From Paenibacillus sp. V4I3 (GTDB lineage: Bacteria > Bacillota > Bacilli > Paenibacillales > NBRC-103111): DNA of 64,000 nt. The translations under genes were made by a program, and so were the position numbers. The stretch is taken from contig NZ_JAUSZA010000001.1 of NCBI RefSeq assembly GCF_030817215.1, positions 4,810,501 to 4,874,500 of the forward strand, written 5' to 3'. The notes under the pieces are model-generated. The model was not told the origin of the DNA and did no database searches. It saw only the letters and a list, made by a program, of their open reading frames with translations. Position 1 is the first letter of the stretch; the number at the start of each line of letters is the position of its first letter. Shown here piece by piece: positions 27,576 through 37,798 of the stretch.

Positions 27576-29111
27576 ATGACTTTGAAACAAACGCGGAATG
27601 AAACTCCTCTTTATATTAAAGTACATCCCAACGACAATGTTGCGATTATTGTCAATGAAGGCGGGTTGCCTAAAGGAACGGTATTTTCTTGCGGGCTCGA
27701 GCTAACGAATCATGTTCCTCAAGGACATAAGGTGGCGCTAATCGACCTCAATCAAGGCGCAGCGATCATACGTTACGGAGAAGTGATTGGGCATGCCGTT
27801 CAAACGATTGTAAAAGGCAGTTGGATCGACGAATCGTTGGTTCAGCTTCCGACACCGCCGAGGTTGGAGGAACTATCGATAGCTAGCAACGTGCCGGCAT
27901 TGTTGCCTCCCCTCGAAGGCTATACGTTTGAGGGTTACCGGAATGCAAATGGCAGCGTCGGAACGAAAAATATTCTTGGGATTACGACCAGCGTGCAATG
28001 CGTCGCCGGCGTAATGGAATATACGGTAAAGAAAATCAAAGCGGAGCTGCTTCCGAAATATCCGAATGTCGAGGATGTCGTAGCATTAACGCATACTTAT
28101 GGATGCGGGGTTGCGATCAATGCGCCGGATGCGATAATTCCGATTCGCACGATTCAAAATCTTGCCCAGAACCCTAACTTTGGCGGGGAACTCATGGTCG
28201 TTGGTTTGGGCTGCGAGAAGCTGAATCCTGAACGTTTGGTGCCGGAAGGGGACTCCGGTAAGATCATATCCTTGCAGGAGCATCACGGATTTATTCCTAT
28301 GGTCAAATCGATCATGGAGATGGCGGAAGCCCGGCTCGATCGATTAAATCGCCGGAAGCGCATCACTAGCCCCGCTTCCGATTTGGTCGTCGGTTTGCAA
28401 TGCGGTGGAAGCGATGCGTTCTCAGGGGTTACGGCCAATCCGGCAGTCGGCTATGCCGCCGATTTGTTAGTACGCGCCGGAGCGACGGTCATGTTCTCCG
28501 AAGTCACTGAAGTGAGGGATGCGGTTCATCTGTTAACACCGCGGGCATCTAGCGAAGAAGTCGGCCGGGCCTTGATTCGTGAGATGAAATGGTATGACGA
28601 TTATTTGCAGAATGGTCAATCCGACCGAAGCGCCAATCCGTCACCGGGCAATAAAAAAGGCGGTCTCGCCAATGTGGTTGAAAAGTCGCTCGGATCAATC
28701 GTGAAATCAGGCACCAGCCCGATTGTTGGGGTCCTATCCCCCGGTGAAAGGACTGCCGAAAAAGGACTGATTTTCGCGGCAACGCCGGCTAGTGATTTTG
28801 TATGTGGCACTTTGCAACTAGCCTCCGGTATCAACTTGCAGGTGTTCACGACGGGGAGAGGGACGCCTTACGGTCTGGCTGTCGCTCCGGTGATTAAGGT
28901 GTCGACAAGAAATTCTTTGGCGGAACAATGGCATGATCTGATCGATCTGAATGCGGGGAGAATCGCAACGGGAGAGGCCACCATCGAGGAAATCGGCTGG
29001 GAAATCTTCCACTTGATCCTGGATGTCGCCAGCGGACGCAAGAAAACATGGGCGGATCATTGGGGACTATACAACGATTTGGCATTATTCAACCCTGCAC
29101 CTGTAACCTGA
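27576..29111 (+). CDS. garD: galactarate dehydratase (UxaA/GarD family)
   Basis: 511 residues. The N-terminal SAF domain (about 10-95) is followed by the catalytic UxaA/GarD domain with [35 protein letters not shown] and [20 protein letters not shown]. It dehydrates galactarate to 5-keto-4-deoxyglucarate. Altronate dehydratase is the related alternative, but the N-terminal SAF fusion, length and adjacent aldarate transporter favour GarD. It lies 38 bases after the transporter in one operon and ends at a strong terminator. Confidence 0.85.
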   Translation: MTLKQTRNETPLYIKVHPNDNVAIIVNEGGLPKGTVFSCGLELTNHVPQGHKVALIDLNQGAAIIRYGEVIGHAVQTIVKGSWIDESLVQLPTPPRLEELSIASNVPALLPPLEGYTFEGYRNANGSVGTKNILGITTSVQCVAGVMEYTVKKIKAELLPKYPNVEDVVALTHTYGCGVAINAPDAIIPIRTIQNLAQNPNFGGELMVVGLGCEKLNPERLVPEGDSGKIISLQEHHGFIPMVKSIMEMAEARLDRLNRRKRITSPASDLVVGLQCGGSDAFSGVTANPAVGYAADLLVRAGATVMFSEVTEVRDAVHLLTPRASSEEVGRALIREMKWYDDYLQNGQSDRSANPSPGNKKGGLANVVEKSLGSIVKSGTSPIVGVLSPGERTAEKGLIFAATPASDFVCGTLQLASGINLQVFTTGRGTPYGLAVAPVIKVSTRNSLAEQWHDLIDLNAGRIATGEATIEEIGWEIFHLILDVASGRKKTWADHWGLYNDLALFNPAPVT

Positions 29112-29189
29112 TCCGGGTTCTTATCCAGCCCGACAACGCTTCTTAATTCAAGGTTTGGCTGGCAGCTCAGAAAAAGGATAAAGTATAAT

Positions 29190-29212
29190 AGTGCCCGGAA
29201 GGGCACTTTTTA
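29190..29212 (+). terminator. intrinsic terminator after garD
   Basis: AGTGCCC / GGGCACT with a GGAA loop, followed by TTTTTAT. The remaining part of 29213-29480 shows nothing else I recognise. Confidence 0.85.
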
Positions 29213-29480
29213 TATTTTAATAAAAACAAATGCGCACGCAAGACAATAAAAAGTATACAATTAAATTAAGAAATGAGTTAAATTAAAGTTTTCTGCAACC
29301 GTTTTCATCATGCATTACCGACTACAGGAATCATAATACCCTCCTCAAATAAATATGGCCCGGATCCCACTAACTATTGCACTGCCATAGCTTCGCGTAC
29401 CAGATTTAGCTGGTCAACCTCATAATACGAATATATTTTACATACTCAAGGCAAGGTACTGTTCAAAAGGAGGGTACGCT

Positions 29481-31844
29481 TTGAAATTAATCCCGCAAAG
29501 TTTAAAGGTATTTAAACAAAAGAGTATCTTTGTGAAAATGTTGTTTTTGTTTAATATTTTCATTCTGATCGCTATTCTTGCATTTGGTTATGTTTCGTAT
29601 ACCCAATCTTCTTCTCTGCTCGTTGAGGAAGTAGTGAAATCGAACTATAAATATATCGAGCAGGCTAGAGACAACATTGATGAAACATTGACCTCCCTGG
29701 ATAATTTGTCCTTTCAGATTTCACTTCAATCGCAGATCCGAAGGTCGCTGTATTTATCGGAAACCACATGGGATCTTGACCAATTGCTGTTTCTTGATAT
29801 TATTAAATATTTAAAAAGCGTCAAGCAGGCGAATACATTGATCTCGGATATATGGATCCAGTTCTACCGCTACCCGATCGTATTGAATCAGGAATCCAAA
29901 TACAATCTTGATTATTATTATGAGGATATTTACAAAACCGGGCAGTCAACAGATTGGACAACTCCAAATCAAAACCACCATGGGCTTAATTCTATGGGCA
30001 GATTTCAAGCAAACTCGTATGGAATAAGCTCATCCGTAATTACATTTGCGCGGACGGTTCCTCTAAGTGAAATCAAGCCTATGGGCGCTTTGTACCTGAA
30101 TATCAAAACGGATGATTTTTCCAACAGGGTTCAAGGCGTCAGTGATCCTTATCCGGCATTCATCTATGCGTTGGACATCAAGGGAGAGGTTGTATTTAAC
30201 AGCAAAATTCGCAGCGATCAGGATGAGTTGATTAATTCTGTCAAAGGGGCCATTACAGAGAAAGTAAGAGGAATCAATGCTGGTAATGGTTATCTGGAGC
30301 AGACGATTGCGGGTAAATCGTATCAAATTTTGTTTACTTCATCGAAGGTGAATGACTGGAAGTATATAAGCGTGGTACCGACGGCTTTTATCACGGAAAA
30401 GGCAAATGCGATACGTCAATTTACATTTGTAACGGCTATTATTTGTCTGATAGGCGGCTTGATTATGTCCTATTTTTTGACCAACCGAATTTACCGTCCC
30501 ATCAACAAGATTATCGGATATATCAACGTATTGGGCCGCACCCCTCTCTCCAGCCAGGACAATAATTCCAAGGAAGATGAACTTGGCTTTATCGATCGAA
30601 TTATTAATTATGTGTATTATGAGAATCAAAGCTTAAGGGGCTCTTTTGAAAAAAACCTTCCGGCACTTCAGCAAAAATTTCTCTACGACCTCATTGATGG
30701 CAGAGTATCGTCGGCCAACGTACAGCAGCTTGCAGAGGAAATTAAATTGGAGTTTAACTATGGTTCGTATCAAGTGATTGTGTTTGAAACCGTCGATTTT
30801 TCTCTAGAGGATAAAATCAATCTGCGTTACCGGGATATTCTGGAAATCGTAGATGGGATGGTTAGTGAGTTGGACGACGTACATCTGGGTGTACGATCGA
30901 TCCGCAAGCGCAATGACAAAATCATTTCCCTGTTAAATCTCGATCATCCCAATTCGAAGCCGGAGGTGATTCACGATTTTATCCAAAAGGTCATCTCCTT
31001 TTTCGAGCAGGAGTATTCCCGGACTTTCACGGTGGGGATCGGCAATATTTACAGCACGATAGATGAGGTGCCCCTCTCTTATGTAGAAGCTTTGTCCGCT
31101 TTGCAGTACAAGATCGTCAAGGGAGAAGGCAGCGTGATCTTTATTGATGAGGTTGACAAATTGCCCGAGAGCTCCTTCAGTTATTCGATAGAAGTGGAGA
31201 AGCATATCATCAACTGTGTGAAGACCGGAAACCATGTGGCTTTGCACCAACATTTGCAGAAAGTATGGGGAGATAATTTAAAGCAAGGGGATATAACGCC
31301 GGAAATTATTACTTACCTGTTTCAGGCTCTGGTAGGCACCGCAATCCGGACGATTTACGAAGTCCTATCTACGACCGGGGAAATATTCAGCGAATCCTTT
31401 GATTTATATAAAGAGGTTAATCAGCAATCACGCTTGGAGGATAAGAAGGAGTTTATTGAATGGATGTTCCAGAGCATCAGTGACTGGATTCAAAACAAGA
31501 AGCAGGGGCAGGATAATACTTTATTCAATCAAATTAAAGACTATGTGGAAAAAAATTATCATCTGGACTTATCGTTAACGATTCTCGGGGAGAATATCGG
31601 ATTATCGCCTTCTTACCTGAGCAGTATTTTTAAAGAAGTCACGGGTATGAATTTTGTTGATTATATAAATACAAGGCGGGTTGAACAAGCTAAAATGCGG
31701 CTGCAGCAAACCCAGGATACCGTTTTTGAAATTTCCGAGAAGGCGGGATTCACGAATTCCAATACCTTTATCCGGGTGTTCAAGCGGCATGAAGGGATTA
31801 CACCGGGACAATTCAGGCAATTGCATACGAAGGAAGACCTCTAG
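29481..31844 (+). CDS. membrane-anchored AraC-family sensor-regulator
   Basis: 787 residues. Membrane segment 1 at about 22-42, an extracellular sensor domain to about 305, membrane segment 2 at about 310-330 (FVTAIICLIGGLIMSYFL), a HAMP-like stretch, a cytoplasmic domain and a C-terminal double HTH of AraC type (LGENIGLSPSYLSSIFKEVT; FTNSNTFIRVFKRHEGITPG). This architecture is common in Paenibacillus next to LplB/LplC-type sugar ABC transporters, as here, and suggests direct sensing of an extracellular saccharide and activation of the downstream operon. Confidence 0.9.
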   Translation: MKLIPQSLKVFKQKSIFVKMLFLFNIFILIAILAFGYVSYTQSSSLLVEEVVKSNYKYIEQARDNIDETLTSLDNLSFQISLQSQIRRSLYLSETTWDLDQLLFLDIIKYLKSVKQANTLISDIWIQFYRYPIVLNQESKYNLDYYYEDIYKTGQSTDWTTPNQNHHGLNSMGRFQANSYGISSSVITFARTVPLSEIKPMGALYLNIKTDDFSNRVQGVSDPYPAFIYALDIKGEVVFNSKIRSDQDELINSVKGAITEKVRGINAGNGYLEQTIAGKSYQILFTSSKVNDWKYISVVPTAFITEKANAIRQFTFVTAIICLIGGLIMSYFLTNRIYRPINKIIGYINVLGRTPLSSQDNNSKEDELGFIDRIINYVYYENQSLRGSFEKNLPALQQKFLYDLIDGRVSSANVQQLAEEIKLEFNYGSYQVIVFETVDFSLEDKINLRYRDILEIVDGMVSELDDVHLGVRSIRKRNDKIISLLNLDHPNSKPEVIHDFIQKVISFFEQEYSRTFTVGIGNIYSTIDEVPLSYVEALSALQYKIVKGEGSVIFIDEVDKLPESSFSYSIEVEKHIINCVKTGNHVALHQHLQKVWGDNLKQGDITPEIITYLFQALVGTAIRTIYEVLSTTGEIFSESFDLYKEVNQQSRLEDKKEFIEWMFQSISDWIQNKKQGQDNTLFNQIKDYVEKNYHLDLSLTILGENIGLSPSYLSSIFKEVTGMNFVDYINTRRVEQAKMRLQQTQDTVFEISEKAGFTNSNTFIRVFKRHEGITPGQFRQLHTKEDL

Positions 31845-31903
31845 AAGACTGGTGATAAAAGAGTGGAGCGACCGGGGTTTATTGGAGATAACGAAGCAGT
31901 ACT

Positions 31904-31935
31904 AACCGTCAGGAGCTGATTCCTGGCGGTTTTTG
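31904..31935 (+). terminator. intrinsic terminator after the AraC regulator
   Basis: AACCGTCAGGA / TCCTGGCGGTT with one mismatch, followed by TTT. It separates the regulator from the ABC operon, which needs its own promoter in 31940-32040. Confidence 0.75.
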
Positions 31936-32055
31936 GCAATGATCATGAAAAAAGTAGATGTATCTAAAGAATTATCGATATACGAAATTCATGTAAGGGG
32001 ATACATTGAGTAGGCGAGCGAAGTACACGAAACGTTGAGAGGAGAGTCTTACCTA

Positions 32056-33024
32056 TTGGCTAAGCAAACTATAGCTGCTGCGAGCCCGCCATCCATAAGT
32101 GCAGGATACAAGAAAACATCAAGCAGACGAAGCATTTTCAAAAAAGTCCTGCCGTACTATCTGATGTTCCTGCCACCGCTGATTTATTACCTGATCTTCA
32201 GATATGTACCTGTCGTCATGGCCGTCGTGATCTCTATGATGGACTACAATATTTACAAGGGGATTCTTGGGAGTGAATGGGCTGGACTTAAGCATTTTAT
32301 CGATTTTTTTAACTCTGTTTATTTTGGTAGGTTGCTGCGCAATACACTGATGATCAACCTTCTGAGCTTGGTGTTTGTATTTCCTGCACCGATTATTTTT
32401 GCCCTTTTATTAAATGAGGTTCGGAACTCGCTGATCAAACGCATAGTACAAACGATCAGTTATTTGCCTCATTTTGTTTCGACGGTTATTGTAGCGAGTA
32501 TGGCGGTAACCTTTCTTTCGCCCAGCGTAGGATTAATCAACAATATTTTAGTGCAATTCGGTGTGGAACGGACGAATTTTTTACTGGATCCGAATTATTT
32601 CTGGGGAATCTTTACCTTTATGGATCTGTGGAAAACACTCGGATGGTCGGCAATCCTGTACTTTGCCACTTTAACGGGCATCAATACGGAATTGTATGAA
32701 GCTGCAAGAGTAGACGGTGCGAACCGCTGGCATCAGACCTGGCATATTACGCTTCCGGGTATCGCCCCTACGATTATTATTTTGCTGTTACTGAAAATCG
32801 GTCATATGCTGGAGATCGGTTTCGAATTAATCGTGCTTTTGTACAACCCGAATACGTACCTGACTGCAGATGTCATCGGTACCTATGTATACCGGAGGGG
32901 AATATTGGATGCTAACTACAGCTTCGCATCTGCAGTCGGACTGTTTCAGTCGGTCATGGGGCTGATTCTGATCGTAATCGCCAATAAACTGGCCAAAAAG
33001 TACTCGGAAACGAGTTTGTGGTGA
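32056..33024 (+). CDS. sugar ABC transporter permease, LplB type
   Basis: 322 residues from TTG 32056, about 10 bases after AGGAGAG; an in-frame TTG at 32035 lacks a ribosome binding site. Six membrane segments and the EAA loop LYEAARVDGANRWHQTWHIT that contacts the ATPase. Start region SIFKKVLPYYLMFLPPLIYY is typical of CUT1 oligosaccharide importers. No ATP-binding gene is in the cluster, so a shared MsmX-type ATPase encoded elsewhere is presumed. Confidence 0.9.
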   Translation: MAKQTIAAASPPSISAGYKKTSSRRSIFKKVLPYYLMFLPPLIYYLIFRYVPVVMAVVISMMDYNIYKGILGSEWAGLKHFIDFFNSVYFGRLLRNTLMINLLSLVFVFPAPIIFALLLNEVRNSLIKRIVQTISYLPHFVSTVIVASMAVTFLSPSVGLINNILVQFGVERTNFLLDPNYFWGIFTFMDLWKTLGWSAILYFATLTGINTELYEAARVDGANRWHQTWHITLPGIAPTIIILLLLKIGHMLEIGFELIVLLYNPNTYLTADVIGTYVYRRGILDANYSFASAVGLFQSVMGLILIVIANKLAKKYSETSLW

Positions 33025-33081
33025 TTTGTAACCAACAAAGAAGCATGCTTTCCACACAGAAAGCGTTAAGGAGGAAATGGT

Positions 33082-33960
33082 ATGGCTTTCCGGCGTATGA
33101 CGCTTGGAGGATTGGTGTTCAGTTGCATCAATGCATTGGTTCTGGGGTTAATTGTCGTTATGACCTTGTATCCGTTTCTTTATGTCGTGTCCGCCTCATT
33201 GAGTGAGCAATTGTACATTCAGCAGGGGAGAATCGGTATTATACCGATGGGATTCCAATTAGAGGCTTACAAAAGAGTGCTTGAGTTTCCGATGCTCGGA
33301 AGATCCTATTTGAATACGATCCTATATACGGCGCTTGGAACGGCAATAAGCCTGGTGTTAACGGTATGTGCCGCCTATCCGATGTCCAAACGGGACTTGC
33401 AAGGCCGTAAATTAATGACCACGATCGTGCTGATTCCGATGCTCTTCGGAGGCGGATTAATTCCCACCTTTCTCGTCGTGAATGCCCTCGGGATGCGGGA
33501 TTCGATATGGGCGATCGTCATTCCGGCGGCGGTGACTTCTTTTTATGTATTTATCCAGCGAACATTTTTCGAGCAAATTCCTGTCGAGTTGGAGGACGCC
33601 GCCAAAATAGACGGGTGCTCGATGGTACAAACACTGGTCAAAATTATTTTGCCGTTGGCGATTCCGTCTTTGGTGACGATTGGCTTATTCTATGCGGTTA
33701 ACGAATGGAACAGCTTTTTCCCAGCTATGATTTATTTGAATGATGAGAAACTGTTTCCAGTGCAAATCCTGCTTCGGGCGATCGTGATTCAGAATCAGAC
33801 GGATCAGGTTTTGGTTGATGTTTTTGACGACAAGAACCTGTTAAGCGAATCAATTAAGTATTCGACTTTGGTTGTAGCGACACTACCCATTCTTATTGTG
33901 TATCCTTTCATTCAAAAATACTTTGTCCAAGGGTCGATGATGGGATCTATTAAAGGTTAA
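33082..33960 (+). CDS. sugar ABC transporter permease, LplC/YtcP type
   Basis: 292 residues, ATG with AAGGAGG 7 bases upstream. Six membrane segments, EAA loop (VELEDAAKIDGCSMVQTLVK) and the C-terminal FIQKYFVQGSMMGSIKG typical of this subfamily. It pairs with the LplB-type permease to form the channel. Confidence 0.92.
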   Translation: MAFRRMTLGGLVFSCINALVLGLIVVMTLYPFLYVVSASLSEQLYIQQGRIGIIPMGFQLEAYKRVLEFPMLGRSYLNTILYTALGTAISLVLTVCAAYPMSKRDLQGRKLMTTIVLIPMLFGGGLIPTFLVVNALGMRDSIWAIVIPAAVTSFYVFIQRTFFEQIPVELEDAAKIDGCSMVQTLVKIILPLAIPSLVTIGLFYAVNEWNSFFPAMIYLNDEKLFPVQILLRAIVIQNQTDQVLVDVFDDKNLLSESIKYSTLVVATLPILIVYPFIQKYFVQGSMMGSIKG

Positions 33961-33986
33961 AACACAAATTTAAAGGAGGCGTCAAC

Positions 33987-35582
33987 ATGAAAAAAGAAAG
34001 TTGGATGAAAGGAATAACCGGCTTAATATTGGTATCGGTTACATTGGCTGGATGCCAAACAGGCGGGCAAGAGAAGGCAGCGGCGACTCCGGAGGCCAAG
34101 GCAGGCGAGGCGAATAAGCCTGTTAATGCGAATGGAAAGATCCTGGATAAGCAGATCGAGGTTAGTGTCTATATGAGGCCGAGACCTGAATCAGTGGAGT
34201 CCAATGAACTACTATGGATGAAGCCGATTTCCGAAAAAACCAACGTCAATTTCAAATGGCTGAAGGCACCTGCAGACGTCAACGATTACATCGAAAAGTT
34301 CAATTTGACCCTGGCGGGCGGGACGCTGCCAGATCTGATGGAGGCACCACTGGATTTATTAAATAAAGGCGGGGAGAATGGCGTATTTGAACCGTTGAAC
34401 AAGCTGATCGAGCAGAATATGCCTAATTTTAAAAAGATTATCGAGCAAAATCCAGCGATCTTGAAGGATATCAAATCCGATGACGGGAACATTTACTTTT
34501 TCCCTCAAATCTCAGCCGTCAAAACGATCAACCTGCAAATCTTCCGTCAGGACTGGCTGGATAATCTCGGGTTGAAGGCACCGAAGACAACCGAAGAAAT
34601 GTACCAGGTACTGAAGGCATTTAAAGAAAAAGATCCGAATGGAAATGGCAAGAATGATGAAATTCCTTTCACAACAAGAAGTAAAATGAAGGGTTTGCTG
34701 CCATTCATCGAGCCTTTTGGCGTATCATTTGAAGAGGATTTTTATGTGGAAAACGGTCAGGTGAAATACACGTACACCAATGCCAAATTAAAGGATGCGC
34801 TTGAATATACAGCCAGGCTGTACAAGGAAGGCCTGATAGATAAGGAATATATAACGAATGATCAAAAGGTCTGGGAGTCCAGATTCACGAATGAAGTATC
34901 GGGTGCTACCTTTGATTCATTCCCGCGACTCGAGGCTCTTGAGAAGCTGGTTGGCAAGGCCAATCCGAAGGTCAACTTAACTGGTTTGACACCGCTCCAA
35001 GGCCCAACAGGGATTGCTCCATTTACCAAAAGTCAGCAAAACCTGATCAAGAACGGTTTTGGTATCAGCTCCAAATCGAAATTCAAAACCGAAATTGCTA
35101 AGGTACAGGATTGGTTTTACAGCCCCGAAGGACAGCTGGCGATGAATTTCGGTAAGCTGGGCGAAACGTATACGATGGAAAATAATGAACCGAAATACAC
35201 GGATCTCGTGATGAAGGATAAAAATAATGCGCCTCTGATCAAAATGTATGAGCTTGGACACCGGGAGTTTGCTTATCAATGGGACATTCGTTACGAGAAC
35301 GCAATGGTTTCACCTAAGCTGGCTCAGATTCGTGATTCGATTACGCCTTTTATTAAACCTAAGTATCCAGTTGCCTTGTCCTTCAAGCAGCAGGAGCGTG
35401 ATGTTCTTAACTCCAAATTTACAGAGATTACGACGTATAAAGACGAGATGATGAACAAGTTCATTATTGGCTCGGAGCCGATCAGCAAGTTTGACGATTA
35501 TGTCAAACAGATTGATAAAATGGGCATAGATGCAGTCTTGAAAGTCCAACAAGCCTCTTATGACCGATACCTGAAACGATAA
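33987..35582 (+). CDS. extracellular sugar-binding lipoprotein of the ABC importer
   Basis: 531 residues. Signal peptide with lipobox TLAGC (Cys23), a short Ala/Glu-rich linker, then a large two-lobed substrate-binding domain of the LipO/YtcQ kind (DPNGNGKNDEIPFTT is a common calcium-loop-like signature). It would capture an oligosaccharide outside the membrane and pass it to the two permeases. 26 bases after the permease stop; AAAGGAGG ribosome binding site. Confidence 0.92.
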   Translation: MKKESWMKGITGLILVSVTLAGCQTGGQEKAAATPEAKAGEANKPVNANGKILDKQIEVSVYMRPRPESVESNELLWMKPISEKTNVNFKWLKAPADVNDYIEKFNLTLAGGTLPDLMEAPLDLLNKGGENGVFEPLNKLIEQNMPNFKKIIEQNPAILKDIKSDDGNIYFFPQISAVKTINLQIFRQDWLDNLGLKAPKTTEEMYQVLKAFKEKDPNGNGKNDEIPFTTRSKMKGLLPFIEPFGVSFEEDFYVENGQVKYTYTNAKLKDALEYTARLYKEGLIDKEYITNDQKVWESRFTNEVSGATFDSFPRLEALEKLVGKANPKVNLTGLTPLQGPTGIAPFTKSQQNLIKNGFGISSKSKFKTEIAKVQDWFYSPEGQLAMNFGKLGETYTMENNEPKYTDLVMKDKNNAPLIKMYELGHREFAYQWDIRYENAMVSPKLAQIRDSITPFIKPKYPVALSFKQQERDVLNSKFTEITTYKDEMMNKFIIGSEPISKFDDYVKQIDKMGIDAVLKVQQASYDRYLKR

Positions 35583-35605
35583 AAGCAGAAAGCGGTGACG
35601 ATCAG

Positions 35606-37213
35606 ATGATGGTTGAGCATAACGTTCATTCCGTTCCTAATCCAGTGCTTCCAGGGGATCATCCAGATCCCTCGGTAGTTCGGGTGGGTGAAGATTATTA
35701 TGTTGTTACCTCTACCTTTCAATATTTTCCCGGCGTCATGGTGCACCATTCCCGTGATCTGATACATTGGCGCCCCATTGGGCACGTCATTACTCGACGC
35801 AGCCAAATTGACTTGACCGGGGTACCGGATTCTCATGGCGTATTCGCTCCCGATATATCGTATGCTGACGGGATGTTTTGGGTGGTCGTTCCTTTTTTTC
35901 ACGGACAGCCGCGTTGCACAAACCTGCTGTTCACAGCAGAACGCCCGGAAGGGCCTTATTCCGAAGGCGTGGTACTGAATCATCACTTTATAGACCCATC
36001 CATATTTCACGACGATGACGGTCGTCGTTACCTCGCCTTTGGCGGAGGTTGGCTGCAGGAGCTTCATCCCGATGGGTCCAGGCTTATTGGAGATGCCAAG
36101 CAGGTGTGGCCGGGGACTGGAGGCAACAACCCTGAAGGTCCGCATATCGTCAAGCGCCATGGCTATTACTATCTGATGCTGGCCGAGGGAGGGACGCGCT
36201 TTGGACACATGGAAACATTGGCCCGCAGCTGTTCGATTTGGGGACCCTATGAACCATGCCCACACAATCCAGTGCTAACACAGACGGACCCTAGCAAGCC
36301 ACTGCAGAAGGCAGGCCACGGTAAGCTGGTGGAGGATATGAAAGGGAACTGGTGGATGCTGCACCTTGGAGGGCGTCCGTTGACTCCAAATGGCAGTACG
36401 CCTTTAGGGCGTGAGACTTTCCTTGAATCAGTTCGTTGGACAGACGATGGCTGGTTTGAGGTAGGAGACGGGGGAAGCCCGCAGGAGCGGGTGCATGTGC
36501 TGCTCGAAAGTGGGCAGGAACCCATCTTGGTTGAGGCCGAAACAGACCGTTTCGACGAACCAGAGTTGTCTCCTGTTTGGGAGTGGGTGCGTCACCCCTT
36601 TGAAGGAAGCTATACGTTAACGGGAAACGGGCTTGAGCTGGAATGCGCACCTTACCCGTTATATGTCCCCGGGTCGACCCTTATCCTAACTCGCCGATGG
36701 GAGCATTTCTGTTTTGAGGCGCACACACAGCTTTCTTTTGTACCCCAGTCGTTGGGCGACGAAGCAGGGCTGGTCCTGTACCGCGACATGGATGCCATGC
36801 TGCTTGTTAGTGTCCGTTATGGAATCGGCCAAACCGCAGGACAAAAGTTTGATGCCGCCCGATTGCACGAGAAGCAGGAGGATGATGGACTCTATGTACA
36901 GATTGACCGCTCGGAGAAATGCCATCGACATATGCTGTATCGGGAGAAGCTTGATATGGAACCGGGAGCGGACTTATGGCTGAGAACCCAGCTTGATGCA
37001 GAGAGTCAGCAGTTCACTTTCGCCATATCGGTTGAAGGGGTGGAGTATAGGGAGCTGGAATTGTTCGTCTCAGCGGAATTTCTGTATCCGGAGCATTTTG
37101 CCAGATTCAATTGTTTCACGGCTCCCCGTGTAGGCATCTTTGCTCGTGGTGTATTGTATCAGCAGCACGGTAAGGCGTTGTTTAAACAATTTACGTATCG
37201 CGGAAATTCGTAG
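35606..37213 (+). CDS. GH43 glycoside hydrolase (beta-xylosidase/arabinofuranosidase type)
   Basis: 535 residues without signal peptide, so cytoplasmic. The five-bladed propeller of GH43 is shown by NPVLPGDHPDPSVVRVGEDY (general base Asp21), FIDPSIF (Asp130, pKa modulator) and NPEGPH (Glu177, general acid). A C-terminal beta-sandwich (about 320-530) is of the type found in GH43 xylosidases/arabinofuranosidases. It would cleave imported xylo- or arabino-oligosaccharides. 24 bases after the binding-protein gene; weak ribosome binding site, two adjacent ATG. Confidence 0.88.
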   Translation: MMVEHNVHSVPNPVLPGDHPDPSVVRVGEDYYVVTSTFQYFPGVMVHHSRDLIHWRPIGHVITRRSQIDLTGVPDSHGVFAPDISYADGMFWVVVPFFHGQPRCTNLLFTAERPEGPYSEGVVLNHHFIDPSIFHDDDGRRYLAFGGGWLQELHPDGSRLIGDAKQVWPGTGGNNPEGPHIVKRHGYYYLMLAEGGTRFGHMETLARSCSIWGPYEPCPHNPVLTQTDPSKPLQKAGHGKLVEDMKGNWWMLHLGGRPLTPNGSTPLGRETFLESVRWTDDGWFEVGDGGSPQERVHVLLESGQEPILVEAETDRFDEPELSPVWEWVRHPFEGSYTLTGNGLELECAPYPLYVPGSTLILTRRWEHFCFEAHTQLSFVPQSLGDEAGLVLYRDMDAMLLVSVRYGIGQTAGQKFDAARLHEKQEDDGLYVQIDRSEKCHRHMLYREKLDMEPGADLWLRTQLDAESQQFTFAISVEGVEYRELELFVSAEFLYPEHFARFNCFTAPRVGIFARGVLYQQHGKALFKQFTYRGNS

Positions 37214-37798
37214 TGTAATCGGTTTGTAATTCGTCCAACAGGAAAGAACTACTACCTTTCTTGTAGAGAGGCGGCGAATAGAAATGGCGTTGCGCCACTA
37301 CTGATGTGCTACAACGAAATCAAGATGTTTTCGTATATTTTTCTACGATAGCATAATTAACTAACGACGATAACGCCAAAGCCGGACATGATCGAAGTCT
37401 TAGCGTTTATTTTCGTTAAAATGTTGGCACGATCCCTGAATTAATTTATCCAGTTGTGGTTCAACAAGAGGAGGGAACAGTTTAATTTTATTTTCAAAAT
37501 AAGTGAGAAAATATTCAAATTAATCGAGAAATTAGTTCTTTTGATAGCTCGATATACAGGATGAGCGCTTCCCCCCATAGATCCATACCATGCGCCATGC
37601 TATAATCCGAGTAATTATTACCTTTTTTCCCAATGATGCACATAACTCCGATTAATCGATTTATCTTTCCGGGTATTTTCCGGAATCGTTATTGGGGAAA
37701 TTGGAAGCGCTTTTATAAGAGGGGGAAGCGACATTGATAATAGGTGTTAGATAATGGGATTGCGGGGTGTAGTTACTATTTGAAGGAGGGATTTTATT
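37214..37798. other. intergenic region before the pectate lyase gene
   Basis: No gene seen. Around 37352-37420 there is a faint match to the dispersed repeat (AACTAACGACGATAACGCC). TTGGAAGCGCTTTTAT at 37701-37716 partly fits a cre site. AAGGAGGG lies just upstream of the lyase start. Confidence 0.4.

Noticed and set aside
35558-36265. 235-codon minus-strand frame opposite the GH43 gene
   Set aside because: Overlaps the end of the binding-protein gene and the GH43 catalytic domain; no start signals or recognisable domain.
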